Source: Nocardia sp. NBC_00403 (GTDB lineage: Bacteria; Actinomycetota; Actinomycetes; Mycobacteriales; Mycobacteriaceae). Taken from it: 64,000 nt of DNA. Below are positions 25,639 through 34,067 of the stretch, piece after piece (position 1 is the first letter of the stretch; each line of letters begins with the position of its first letter). Made by a program: the position numbers and the translations under genes. Below the pieces are notes generated by a model, which was not told the origin of the DNA, did not search any database, and saw only the letters and a program-made list of their open reading frames with translations. Location: NCBI RefSeq assembly GCF_036046055.1, contig NZ_CP107939.1, positions 310,001-374,000 of the forward strand, given 5' to 3'.

Positions 25639-26540
25639 GCCCGCCATGCCGGCCCCCCGTCAGGCGCGTCTTCGCGTGACACCGTGGCGTGGATCAGCCC
25701 GTAGGGCCGATCGTCGGCATGGAACACCTCACCGTGCGTGTCGATCCCGAATCTGCCGAGGTCGTAGTCGAAGTGGTGTTTGTTCGGCGCGGCGAGCCGG
25801 ATCTCGGCGAGCACCGGATAGGCCTCCAGCGCGGCCGATCCCATGGCGAACAGCGTCTGCTGCAATGCCTTCGAATGCAGTGTCGCGAACGCCTCGACCA
25901 ACCGGGCCCGGACACCGGTGTACACCGCATCCCAATCGACGCCGACGGTGGTCGCAAACCGCCACTGCGCAATGAGCGAGGTGGCCAGCATGCGGTCGTG
26001 GGTCGGTGCGAGCACGGTGAATTCGTCGGTCAGGAAGTCTGCGAACTCGGAGCCGGTCGACTTCAGGATCACCAGGTCCTGCACGCCACCGATCACCCAG
26101 GCCCGCTGGTCGCTGCCCTTGCCCGCGACAGTGACCGTTGCCGTGCGCACCTCGGGGCCCGATCTGGTCCAAGTGTGGTCGTGCTCGCTGCCGTCGACCG
26201 AAACCCGCTGCCAGGCATACTCTTCGACCTCGATTCGCGCACTGTCGACGGGTTCGATGTCGTCGACGAAGTGCCCGGCCAACGCGAGCGCATAATCCTC
26301 GATGGTCTGGATCCCCGGCTGCTTCGCATACGCGTACGCCGTGTGCTTCTGGGTGTCGGTGGGCAGCACCTTCGACTGGTCACCGCTGATGTAGGCGTCG
26401 GCGAAATCACCACGCAGCACCGTGGATACGTTCAGGTCGCGGATCTCGTGGCGTGCCTGGTCGCGGTAGATCCGGACGACGCGGTTCTCGGCCTTGCCGT
26501 ACCGGTTGTCGGACAGCACGATCGGCCCGGTCAGTTCCAT
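25635..26540 (-). CDS. pucL: Urate oxidase (uricase)
   Basis: 301 residues; oxidises urate to 5-hydroxyisourate without metal cofactor. Cofactor-independent uricase (T-fold) motifs: VLSDNRYGKAENRVVRIYRD at the N-terminus (Lys/Thr catalytic region), LPTDTQKHTAYAYAK with the catalytic Thr, GGVQDLVILKSTGSEFADF, ATSLIAQWRF and PNKHHFDYDLGRFG near the C-terminus. The frame is open far upstream (to 26756), but that part overlaps HIU hydrolase; ATG 26540 matches the family. Third gene of a four-gene operon. Confidence 0.96.
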   Translation of the reverse strand: MELTGPIVLSDNRYGKAENRVVRIYRDQARHEIRDLNVSTVLRGDFADAYISGDQSKVLPTDTQKHTAYAYAKQPGIQTIEDYALALAGHFVDDIEPVDSARIEVEEYAWQRVSVDGSEHDHTWTRSGPEVRTATVTVAGKGSDQRAWVIGGVQDLVILKSTGSEFADFLTDEFTVLAPTHDRMLATSLIAQWRFATTVGVDWDAVYTGVRARLVEAFATLHSKALQQTLFAMGSAALEAYPVLAEIRLAAPNKHHFDYDLGRFGIDTHGEVFHADDRPYGLIHATVSREDAPDGGPAWRA

Positions 26541-26547
26541 GAATGGA

Positions 26548-26865
26548 TCAGCTCCCTCGATAGGTGGAAAAAGCGAAGGGCGACAGCAACAACGGGACGT
26601 GGTAGTGCCGCTCCTCGGTGACAACGAATGTGATCGAGACCTCGGGAAAGAACGAATCGACCCGCAGCCGCTCGAAATAGGATCCGGTATCGAACACCAG
26701 CCGATAGGTGCCTGCGGCGAGGGTCCCGCCGAGTGCGCCGATCCGCCCGTCGGCATCGGTCACGCCCGCATCGAGCTGCTCCCGGCCGCCGTGCAGCGCC
26801 ACCGCGACGCCTGCCGCAGGCGCACCACGAACCGCGTCGAGCACATGGGTGCTCAGCGTGCTCAT
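26548..26865 (-). CDS. pucM: 5-hydroxyisourate hydrolase (transthyretin-like)
   Basis: 105 residues, the usual size of HIU hydrolase, which opens 5-hydroxyisourate to OHCU. Family marks: LSTHVLDAVRGAPAAGVAV (catalytic His7 in STHVLD), GRIGALGGTLAAGTYRLVF, FFPEVSITFVV, HYHVPLLLSPFAFSTYRGS with the hallmark C-terminal YRGS. ATG 26865 overlaps the OHCU decarboxylase stop; the uricase start is 7 bases after the stop. Confidence 0.96.
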   Translation of the reverse strand: MSTLSTHVLDAVRGAPAAGVAVALHGGREQLDAGVTDADGRIGALGGTLAAGTYRLVFDTGSYFERLRVDSFFPEVSITFVVTEERHYHVPLLLSPFAFSTYRGS

Positions 26866-27365
26866 GCGGCGGCGCCGAGCAGGCGGCGCAATCGGATTCG
26901 ATTGATCTTCGCCAATTCTGTTCGCATCACGCGCCTTTCGGTCTGCGGATCGTTGCCGAGCCTGGCGTGCAGCAGTTCGAGCAGCTCGGCACCGGATTTG
27001 CCGGTCGCACACACCAGGTAGATGTGACCGAACCGCTGCTCGTAGGCGCGGTTGCCCTCGGCGAGCGCGGCCCGTATCGAATCCCCGGCGGTGGCCACGG
27101 CGGCCTGCTCGCGCGCCGACGCCGCGGTGTCCGGCCGGTCCCCGATCCTGGGGTGCCCGTCGAGTGCGCGGTCGATCTCCGATTCGGACAGTTCGGCCAG
27201 TGCCGTATCGGCCGTTTCGAGGAGAACTTCGACAGTGGCATACGGTCGCCCGGAAGCCACCGCACGGGCCCACGCGGGCGCCGAGCAACAATCGAGCAAT
27301 GTCGCGACGGCGTCCGTCTCGGGCAGCGCGTTGAACGGCGCGAGGCCCTCCCCGTCCTGTGTCAT
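26862..27365 (-). CDS. OHCU decarboxylase
   Basis: 167 residues; converts OHCU to S-allantoin, completing the uricase reaction sequence. Motifs: FNALPETDAVATLLDCCS, VLLETADTALAELSESEI, the catalytic HPRIGD (71-76; His is the catalytic base in the family), SIRAALAEGNRAYEQRFGHIYLVCATGKSGAELL, and RTELAKINRIRLRRLL. ATG 27365 was chosen because the upstream extension of the frame has no family similarity. First gene of the OHCU decarboxylase-HIU hydrolase-uricase-deaminase operon. Confidence 0.94.
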   Translation of the reverse strand: MTQDGEGLAPFNALPETDAVATLLDCCSAPAWARAVASGRPYATVEVLLETADTALAELSESEIDRALDGHPRIGDRPDTAASAREQAAVATAGDSIRAALAEGNRAYEQRFGHIYLVCATGKSGAELLELLHARLGNDPQTERRVMRTELAKINRIRLRRLLGAAA

Positions 27366-27515
27366 CGATCCAGCATCGAATACGAACAGCCCGGTTGCCA
27401 CTCGAACGACAGAGATCGCGTCCGGCGTGTCGCGTAGACGCGCCGAGATGGTTCGACAGCTGCATACCACCTGTGGGAAACCTGCCGGCAACGGTCGCGG
27501 ACTACCGTTCTCTCT

Positions 27516-28169
27516 ATGGGTGTTCCCAACCACGGCGCCGGCACCGAACACGGCGCCGAAGCAGCACGTGGTGCGGGCCGGGCCGGCGCCGCCGACACCC
27601 CCGAGTGCGTAGGCATCGTGCTCGCCGCGGGCGCGGGAAAGCGCTACGGAATGCCGAAGGTGCTCGCCGAAGACGGCGCCTGGCTGCGTGCGGCAGTGAC
27701 GGCACTGCGCGATGGCGGCTGCGATCCGATCATCGTGGTACTCGGCGCGACAGGCCCGTCGCCGGACATCGTCGACCTGCCCCCTGACGTGCGCCACGTA
27801 TGGGCGGCGGACTGGGCCACCGGACTCGGCGCCTCGTTCCGGGCCGGGCTGATCGCAGCGGAGGATACCGCCGCCGGGTACGCGGCGATCATGCCGGTGG
27901 ACACCCCCGATGTCGGAGCCGATGTCGTCGCCAGGGTCACCGCCGCCGCCTTCGCGGCACCGAGCGGCCTGGCCCGTGCTGTGTTTCACGACACACCGGG
28001 GCACCCCGTTGTGCTCGCGCACAAGCACTGGACCACGGCGTGTAAGCAAGCCGTAGGAGATTCGGGCGCCCGCACCTATTTGTCCGGTAAGAACGATATG
28101 GTGTGCGTCACGTGCGACGATTTGGCGACGGGGAACGATCGTGATTACCCGGCCTCGGCCGCACGGTGA
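27516..28169 (+). CDS. MobA/MocA-like molybdenum-cofactor nucleotidyltransferase
   Basis: 217 residues of the MobA-like NTP-transferase fold. After a ~30-residue Gly/Ala-rich N-terminus comes VGIVLAAGAGKRYGMPKVLA (32-51), the nucleotide loop LAAGxGxRxGxPK, then ADWATGLGASFRAGL and IMPVDTPDVGADVV (metal Asp), and FHDTPGHPVVL. It probably adds CMP to molybdopterin for the xanthine dehydrogenase. The xdhC-like gene follows 13 bases later on the same strand. Confidence 0.88.
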   Translation: MGVPNHGAGTEHGAEAARGAGRAGAADTPECVGIVLAAGAGKRYGMPKVLAEDGAWLRAAVTALRDGGCDPIIVVLGATGPSPDIVDLPPDVRHVWAADWATGLGASFRAGLIAAEDTAAGYAAIMPVDTPDVGADVVARVTAAAFAAPSGLARAVFHDTPGHPVVLAHKHWTTACKQAVGDSGARTYLSGKNDMVCVTCDDLATGNDRDYPASAAR

Positions 28170-28182
28170 TCGGAGCTAACAG

Positions 28183-29202
28183 ATGCGTGACATTGTCGAA
28201 GATTTACTGCGACTATGGCATTCCGGACGTACCGGAGGGCTGGCCACCATCGTGCGCACAATCGGTTCCGGTTCCCTGCCGGTGGGTTCCGCGATCCTGG
28301 TCGACGCGAACGGCTCCATCTACGGCTCGGTGCTCGGCGGCTCCGTCGAATCGACCATCTACGATGCCGCCGTCGAGGCCGCCCGCACGGGCAGGCGCGG
28401 GCTGCACCGTTTCGGCGTTCCCATCGGTGAGGCGGGCCTGGACTCCGGTGGCATGATCGATGTGTTCATCGAACCGTTCTCCCGCCGGGATTTTCCCGAA
28501 TTCCCCACTGTCGCAGCCGAAATCGCGGCCCAGCGCCGGGTCACCGTATTCACGGTGGTGTGGAATCCGGACGCGGACCTGATCGGCCAGCATCTGGTCA
28601 CCGACAAGCGGCACGCCACCGAGTTGGTCGCGCTGCCCGAATCGGATCTGTTCGTCGCCTCGTTCCCGCCACCGCCGCGATTGCTCATCTTCGGCGCCAA
28701 CGCCTTCGCCGCGGCGCTCACCGTGCAGGCAAACCTGCTCGGCTATCGCGTCACCATCTGCGACTCGCGTGACACCGTCGCCACCCCCGACGCCTTCCCC
28801 GGCGCCGAGGTGGTCGTCGACTGGCCGCACCGCTATCTCAACACCCTGTCGGCGGCGGGTGAAATCGACAGCAGCACCGGGATCGTCGTGCTCTCGCACG
28901 ATCCGAAGTTCGAGATCCCGCTGCTGACAGTGGCATTGCGACTACCCGAGCTCGGTTATCTCGGAGCGATCGGCTCGAGGGCTGCCCACGTCCGGCGCAT
29001 CGAAGACCTCCAGGCGGGCGGCTTCGACAATGCCACCCTGGCCCGCCTGCACTCCCCCGCCGGACTCGACGTCGGCGCACGGACCGCCGCCGAGGTCGCG
29101 GTCTCGATCGCCGCGCAACTGCTTGCCGCCCGGTCCGGTCGGACCGGACGGCACCTATCCGAAAGCAGCGACCCCTTGCATACCGAGCAGGCGTTCGCCT
29201 AA
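28183..29202 (+). CDS. xdhC: XdhC/CoxI-family molybdenum-cofactor insertion protein
   Basis: 339 residues. XdhC proteins bind and sulphurate the cofactor and insert it in xanthine dehydrogenase. The N-terminal part has LATIVRTIGSGSLPVGSAIL and SVLGGSVESTIYDAAVEA; the C-terminal Rossmann part has LLIFGANAFAAALTVQANLLGYRVTICDSR, SHDPKFEIPLL and YLGAIGSRAAHVRRIEDL. Two Cys common in the family are Ser here: GG(C)VE is GGSVE, and (C)GG is DSGGMIDVFIEP. It forms an operon with the MobA-like gene and ends directly against a 4-copy repeat array. Confidence 0.9.
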   Translation: MRDIVEDLLRLWHSGRTGGLATIVRTIGSGSLPVGSAILVDANGSIYGSVLGGSVESTIYDAAVEAARTGRRGLHRFGVPIGEAGLDSGGMIDVFIEPFSRRDFPEFPTVAAEIAAQRRVTVFTVVWNPDADLIGQHLVTDKRHATELVALPESDLFVASFPPPPRLLIFGANAFAAALTVQANLLGYRVTICDSRDTVATPDAFPGAEVVVDWPHRYLNTLSAAGEIDSSTGIVVLSHDPKFEIPLLTVALRLPELGYLGAIGSRAAHVRRIEDLQAGGFDNATLARLHSPAGLDVGARTAAEVAVSIAAQLLAARSGRTGRHLSESSDPLHTEQAFA

Positions 29203-29470
29203 TAGGCACAGTCGGACGAAGTCCGCCCCCAAACCGCGCACGGCCGCAGCGAAGGCGGAGGTACGCCTGACGGGCACAGTCGGACGAAGTCCGCCCCCAA
29301 ACCGCGCACGGCCGCAGCGAAGGCGGAGGTACGCCTGACAGGCACAGTCGGACGAAGTCCGCCCCCAAACCGCGCACGGCCGCAGCGAAGGCGGAGGTAC
29401 GCCTGACAGGCACAGTCGGACGAAGTCCGCCCCCAAACCGCGCACGGCCGGAGCGAAGGCGGAGGTACGC
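29203..29470. repeat. 68-bp tandem repeat, four copies, between convergent genes
   Basis: Units start at 29205, 29273, 29341 and 29409 and are almost identical. Each contains CGGAC-GAA-GTCCG, and the unit junctions contain GCCT-GAC-AGGC, giving two hairpins per period. The array fills the whole gap between the stop codons of xdhC and the substrate-binding protein gene, so it may serve as a shared terminator. It is the same family as the array inside the lipase gene. Confidence 0.95.
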
Positions 29471-30565
29471 CTACTTCAGGCCGGGATTCTCGGCGTACAC
29501 CTCACGCAGCACGGACAGATCGAACAGCTGATCGGCCTTGATGTCGATCTTGGCGTTGCGCAGCGCGGCAATGTTCTGCTCGATCAGGTGATCGGTCATG
29601 CTCAGCAGCCCGTTGGCCGTCGTGTCCTGCGAAACCACCAGACCGTTCTGCGCGATCGCCTCCTTGGTCTGCTCGGCAAGATCGAGCTTCTGATCCTTGC
29701 CATACACCTCGACGGCCAGTCTCGCCGATTCCTCCGGGTTCCCGATGGCGTCCTTCCAGCCCTTGATCTCGGCGATCAGGAAAGCCTTGAGCTTGTCGCG
29801 CTCCTTGTCGATGGTGGACTGCTTGACCGTCAACGTCTCGGCGACCAGCGGCAGGTTGTAATCGGCGAACAAGAAGTGGTTGTTCTCGAATCCCTTGGCG
29901 GCCAAGGTGATCGGCTCGTTGGTCACATAGCTGACCCAGCCGTCGACCTCGCCGTTGGCCAGCGGGGTCGGATCGAATTGCGCGGGCACGATAGTGACAT
30001 CGCTCGGCTTCATACCGTTGGCGGTCAGCAGCGCACCGAATATCAGCTGATTGGTGTCCTGCACACCGATCCTGCGGCCCTTCATGTCCTGCGGCGTCTT
30101 GATCGGCTTGGCCGCGGAGCTGACGATCGCGAAGGGGTTCTTCTGATAGGTGGTCGCGACGATTTTCGCGGGCAGGCCCTCCAGGACCGCGGGTGCGGTG
30201 GTCTGCGGCGCCGAAAGGCCGAGCCACACTTTTCCGGTGTCGAGCCCGGCCTCCACCGAGGTGCTCGCAGCGCCGCCCGCGATCAAGTTGACCGAACCGA
30301 AACCGGCGTCCTTGTAATAGCCCTTCGAATCGGCGAAGTATTCACCGGCGAATTCGATGTTCTTCAACCAGGAGAGCTGGACCGCGACGGTGCCGTATTT
30401 GGAACCGTCGTCGATCGAGCCGCCCGATGAGCTGGTGGAATCGGAGCCACAGGCGGCCAGCAGCCCGGTGCCGCTCAGCACGGCTCCCGCCAGTGCGGAG
30501 TAGCGGAGGAACGAACGGCGGTCCAGGTGCTGCGGCCCGAACGAGGAGCGTTGCGCGGGTGTCAT
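29471..30565 (-). CDS. ABC transporter substrate-binding lipoprotein (SsuA/ThiY/NMT1-like)
   Basis: 364 residues. The N-terminus has a twin-arginine-like DRRSFLRYSAL, a hydrophobic stretch and lipobox LLAAC (Cys ~39), so it is exported and lipid-anchored. The mature part has the NMT1/SsuA pattern: VAVQLSWLKNIEFAGEYFADSKGYYKD, VWLGLSAPQTTAPAVLEG, MKGRRIGVQDTNQLIF and LANGEVDGWVSYVTNEPI. It belongs with the two permeases and ATPase upstream. The purine context suggests a purine, allantoin or related nitrogen compound as ligand (inference). Confidence 0.9.
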   Translation of the reverse strand: MTPAQRSSFGPQHLDRRSFLRYSALAGAVLSGTGLLAACGSDSTSSSGGSIDDGSKYGTVAVQLSWLKNIEFAGEYFADSKGYYKDAGFGSVNLIAGGAASTSVEAGLDTGKVWLGLSAPQTTAPAVLEGLPAKIVATTYQKNPFAIVSSAAKPIKTPQDMKGRRIGVQDTNQLIFGALLTANGMKPSDVTIVPAQFDPTPLANGEVDGWVSYVTNEPITLAAKGFENNHFLFADYNLPLVAETLTVKQSTIDKERDKLKAFLIAEIKGWKDAIGNPEESARLAVEVYGKDQKLDLAEQTKEAIAQNGLVVSQDTTANGLLSMTDHLIEQNIAALRNAKIDIKADQLFDLSVLREVYAENPGLK

Positions 30566-30640
30566 GCGCCGAATCTAGGTCGATTCCGTTTCGATTTCTT
30601 TACTTTGAGGTTCCGAGCGTTGATTTGCCCGAATTCGCGA

Positions 30641-31537
30641 TCAACGGCGACCGGCTTCCGGCCCGAATCGGGCGAGCACGAGATTTTCGATCACGCCGAC
30701 GATCGCGTACAGGATCACCGACACGATGGTGACGATGACGATCGACGCCCACAGCTTGTTGTACTGGAATGTCGGGATGGCGCGGATCAGGCTCGCGCCG
30801 AGACCGGTGCCACTGCCGAGCCATTCACCCAGTAGCGCGCCGATCAGTGCGCCGGGCACCGAGATTCGGGCCGCGGCGAACACCGAGGGCAGCGCGGCCG
30901 GGACCGCGACCATCCGCAACCCGGTCCAGCGCGAGCCGCCGTAGGCGGTCACCAGGTCCATCGCATGCTGTGGCGCGTTGCGCAATCCCGCCATAATCAT
31001 CACCAGCGCCGGAAAGAACACCACGATCGCGGCCATCACCGTGACACCGGCGAGCCCACGCCCGAACACCAGCACGATGATCGGAGTGAGCGCCACCAGC
31101 GGCACCGACCGCAGCAGCATCGCGACCGGCAGGAAGGTCTGCTCGACCGCCGCGAACGACACGAACAGCGCGGCGACCACCAGCGCCGCCCCCATCCCGA
31201 GCCCGAACCCGATGGCCGCATCACGCAGCGTGATCTGCAGATCGTCGAAGATCGCCTGCCGCGCCGTTCCCGCGTTATCCGAGGTGACGAGGTATTTCCA
31301 GATATCGCTCGGCGTCTTGCCGACCCGCGGCCCGACCTGCGGGAAGGCCTTCAGGAAGACGTACCAGATGGCGAGCATCAGCAGCAGCGAGGTGAACAGC
31401 GGGAACAGGAAGCGCCCGATCCGCCGCAGCACGTCGATGGTTCCCGCGGCAGCGCCCGGCCGCGCTGCGCGGGTGTCGGCGGTGACCGCCGGGGCAGGGG
31501 CCACGGTCGGGTTCCGGTCGTCGGCTCGGTCACTCAT
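30641..31537 (-). CDS. ABC transporter permease (SsuC/TauC-like)
   Basis: 298 residues; about six membrane helices after a cytoplasmic N-terminus. Helices include FLFPLFTSLLLMLAIWYVFL, IGFGLGMGAALVVAALFVSF and FFPALVMIMAGL. The EAA-type loop is around NAPQHAMDLVTAYGGSRWTG and VPAALPSVFAAARISVPGAL. ATG 31537 overlaps the stop of the other permease as ATGA and is chosen over ATG 31558. Probably a heterodimer with that permease. Confidence 0.92.
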   Translation of the reverse strand: MSDRADDRNPTVAPAPAVTADTRAARPGAAAGTIDVLRRIGRFLFPLFTSLLLMLAIWYVFLKAFPQVGPRVGKTPSDIWKYLVTSDNAGTARQAIFDDLQITLRDAAIGFGLGMGAALVVAALFVSFAAVEQTFLPVAMLLRSVPLVALTPIIVLVFGRGLAGVTVMAAIVVFFPALVMIMAGLRNAPQHAMDLVTAYGGSRWTGLRMVAVPAALPSVFAAARISVPGALIGALLGEWLGSGTGLGASLIRAIPTFQYNKLWASIVIVTIVSVILYAIVGVIENLVLARFGPEAGRR

Positions 31538-32280
31538 CGGGCCTCCTGTGTCGTCCACGGCGCGACCAGCCGGGCGGCCAACGCGACGATCGCGTAGCCG
31601 AGTCCGGCCAATGCCGCGGCCGCGAGTGCCATACCCCAGGTGCGCGGCACGTTGTAGGCGGTTTGGGCGGCGGTCAGCGCGACTCCGATGCCGCTGTCCA
31701 CGCCACCGAGGTATTCACCGATGATCGCGCCGAGCACCGCGGAGGGCGCGGCGATCTTCAACGCCGCGAACGTATTCGGCAGCGCGGCGATCGCCTGCAC
31801 CCGATACAACTGTTGCCAGCGCCCGCCGCCGTAGGCACGCACCAGGTCGAGGCTGGTCTGGTCGGCCGAGCGCAGACCGGTCACCGTTCCGACCATGGTG
31901 GTGAAGAAGCAATACATCGCGGCGAGGAACACCGTCGGGGTGCGACCGCCGAAGACCACCAGGATGATCGGTCCGAGCGCGAGCAGCGGCGTGCAGTAGC
32001 TGAGGATGGCCAACTGGGTGGCCAGCGGTTCGATCGGCGGAATCAGCATGATCAGGATGGCCAGCCCGATGGCGAGCGCATTACCCCACACGAAGCCTTT
32101 CAGCGCACCCCATGCCGTGATCCGGAAGTTGGGGCCGTAGAGCGCCCAGCCGTCGTTGTACATGGTGTCCAGCACGTGCCACGGGCTCGGAATGGTGCCG
32201 CCCGCCACATCGAGCGCCGCGAGCAGCCACCAGATCGCGATCAGCCCGACGATGCCGAGCAGACCGCCCGCGCGTTTCAT
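31534..32280 (-). CDS. ABC transporter permease (SsuC/TauC-like)
   Basis: 248 residues, six predicted membrane helices, starting [17 protein letters not shown]. The coupling loop is around [19 protein letters not shown] and [20 protein letters not shown], followed by [14 protein letters not shown]. Second gene of the importer operon, overlapping both the ATPase gene and the other permease gene by ATGA. Closely similar in layout to the other permease, hence a two-permease importer. Confidence 0.92.
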   Translation of the reverse strand: MKRAGGLLGIVGLIAIWWLLAALDVAGGTIPSPWHVLDTMYNDGWALYGPNFRITAWGALKGFVWGNALAIGLAILIMLIPPIEPLATQLAILSYCTPLLALGPIILVVFGGRTPTVFLAAMYCFFTTMVGTVTGLRSADQTSLDLVRAYGGGRWQQLYRVQAIAALPNTFAALKIAAPSAVLGAIIGEYLGGVDSGIGVALTAAQTAYNVPRTWGMALAAAALAGLGYAIVALAARLVAPWTTQEAR

Positions 32281-33095
32281 GCGACGCCGCCCTTACCCGA
32301 CTTCCCGAACAACAGCTCCGAGAGATAGTCGTGCAATTTGTGGAACTCGGGGGTCCGCATCATCTCGGGGGTGCGCGGGCGCGGCAGATCGATTTCCACC
32401 AGCTCGAGCACACGACCCGGTCGCGGACTCATCACCGCGACCACATCGGAGAGGAATACCGCCTCCGCGATGCCGTGGGTGACCATCAGCGTGGTCGCGG
32501 GCTTCTCGGTCCAGATCCGCAGCAACTCCAGATTGAGGCGCTGCCTGGTCATGTCGTCCAGCGCGCCGAACGGCTCGTCCAGCAGCAGCACCGTCGGCTT
32601 CACCACCAGTGCCCTCGCAATCGAGACTCGTTGCCGCATACCGCCGGACAGCTGCGCGGGCTTGGCCTTCTCGAAACCGTCCAGCCCGACCAGCCGGACC
32701 AGGTCGGCGATCTGATCCGGATCGGGTTTGAGACCCGCGACCTGCAGGGGCAGCTTGATATTGGACTCCACCGAGCGCCACGGCAGCAGCGCCGAATCCT
32801 GGAAGGCGATGCCGAGCTCGTGGTGACCGCGCAACTCGGCGGGCGTCTCACCATCGATGAGCGCCTTGCCCGCCGTCGGCGTCTCCAATCCGGCCAGGAT
32901 GCGCAACACCGTCGACTTGCCGCACCCCGACGGCCCGAGCAGCGAAAGAAACGCACCCTGCTCGGTATGCAGGTCCACCGAATCCAATGCGTGCACCGTG
33001 CGCCTACCGACGCGGAAGGTCTTCGTCAACCCGCTGATGTGGATGCCCGTCCCGCCGCTGGGCTCCTGCTCGCCGGTATCGCTCGCCGTGCTCAT
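32277..33095 (-). CDS. ABC transporter ATP-binding protein
   Basis: A 272-residue importer ATPase of the SsuB/TauB type. Walker [10 protein letters not shown] (~52-60), Q-loop [14 protein letters not shown], signature [15 protein letters not shown], Walker [15 protein letters not shown]-loop [14 protein letters not shown]. The frame is open to 33158, but ATG 33095 ([11 protein letters not shown]) fits family length. First gene of the ABC operon that ends with the substrate-binding lipoprotein. Confidence 0.94.
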   Translation of the reverse strand: MSTASDTGEQEPSGGTGIHISGLTKTFRVGRRTVHALDSVDLHTEQGAFLSLLGPSGCGKSTVLRILAGLETPTAGKALIDGETPAELRGHHELGIAFQDSALLPWRSVESNIKLPLQVAGLKPDPDQIADLVRLVGLDGFEKAKPAQLSGGMRQRVSIARALVVKPTVLLLDEPFGALDDMTRQRLNLELLRIWTEKPATTLMVTHGIAEAVFLSDVVAVMSPRPGRVLELVEIDLPRPRTPEMMRTPEFHKLHDYLSELLFGKSGKGGVA

Positions 33096-33225
33096 ATACC
33101 AAACCCTAGGAGCAGGTCGTTGCACGGATATTGCGAATCGCCACCCCAGATTGCGCAATCGTTACGCGCGGCGCGTTCGGGCCGTTGTTCGTTCGAATCC
33201 GGCTGAACGGAATACCGCCGTGCGG

Positions 33226-33957
33226 ATGAGAAACCGCCCGGCGACGGTTACACCGGTCGTGAACCCGATTTATGCGCTGCTCGACGCCAAGCTGCATATC
33301 GCAGGCTCGGAGATCCTGTGGCGCGAGGTGATCGGCAACGGCTTCGGTTTGGCCTCGGCGATCGGTGGCATGCGGCGTCGGGTCTGGGCCTGGCCCATCG
33401 GGATCGCGGGCAACACGCTGTTGTTCACGGTTTTCGTCGGCGGCATTTTCAACACACCCCAGCACTTGAATATGGCGGGGCAGGCCGGCCGCCAGCTGAT
33501 GTTCGTCGCGGTCAGCGTCTACGGCTGGTGGAGCTGGTACCGCCATGCCCGCATCGAAACCGGGCTGGAGCATCGCGGCGTCGATCCGCGTTGGGCGAGC
33601 ACGCGGGAGCGCTGGCTGCTCGTCGCGGCCATGCTGATCGGCACCGCCGTTTTCGCGCAGCTCTTCGCCCTGATCGGCTCCTATGGGCCGTGGGCCGAAG
33701 CATGGATCTTCACCGGCTCGGTGCTCGCCACCTACGGCATGGCCCGTGGCCTCGCCGAATTCTGGCTCATCTGGATCGCCGTCGACCTGGTCGGGGTGCC
33801 GCTGCTGCTGAAGGCCGGCTACTACCCGTCGGCCACGTTGTACTTGGTCTATGCGGGCTTCGTTGCCTGGGGCTTCGTCGTCTGGGCGCGAACGTTGCGT
33901 CCTGTCGTCGAGCCGACGCAGCAGCATGACGCGGTGCCGCTCACGCGTCTTCAGTAG
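33226..33957 (+). CDS. pnuC: PnuC-type nicotinamide riboside transporter
   Basis: 243 residues, largely hydrophobic with about seven membrane helices. PnuC marks: EVIGNGFGLASAIGGMRRRVWAWPIGI near the N-terminus, NTLLFTVFVGGIFN, VYGWWSWYRHAR with the substrate-side Trp residues, and FWLIWIAVDLVGVPLLLKAGYYPSA. It imports nicotinamide riboside by facilitated diffusion for NAD synthesis. ATG 33226 is used; GTG 33259, eleven codons on, is a good alternative. No NAD gene is adjacent. Confidence 0.88.
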   Translation: MRNRPATVTPVVNPIYALLDAKLHIAGSEILWREVIGNGFGLASAIGGMRRRVWAWPIGIAGNTLLFTVFVGGIFNTPQHLNMAGQAGRQLMFVAVSVYGWWSWYRHARIETGLEHRGVDPRWASTRERWLLVAAMLIGTAVFAQLFALIGSYGPWAEAWIFTGSVLATYGMARGLAEFWLIWIAVDLVGVPLLLKAGYYPSATLYLVYAGFVAWGFVVWARTLRPVVEPTQQHDAVPLTRLQ

Positions 33958-34067
33958 CCGCAGGAGCTTCGCCGGACCGCCGACAAATTTTCTTCTCCAA
34001 CTCCGATGAGTCTGCACGCCGGCGCAGGTAAGTACTCGCGAAACCCCTTCGGAGGAGGAAATTCGCG

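Noticed and set aside
26866..27465. N-terminal extension of the HIU hydrolase ORF
   Set aside because: It overlaps the OHCU decarboxylase gene in another frame; HIU hydrolases are about 105-110 residues, matching ATG 26865.
28838..29445. Minus-strand ORFs with repeated LRLRCGRARFGGG-type segments
   Set aside because: They arise from reading the 68-bp intergenic repeats, whose period is not a multiple of three, through successive frames.
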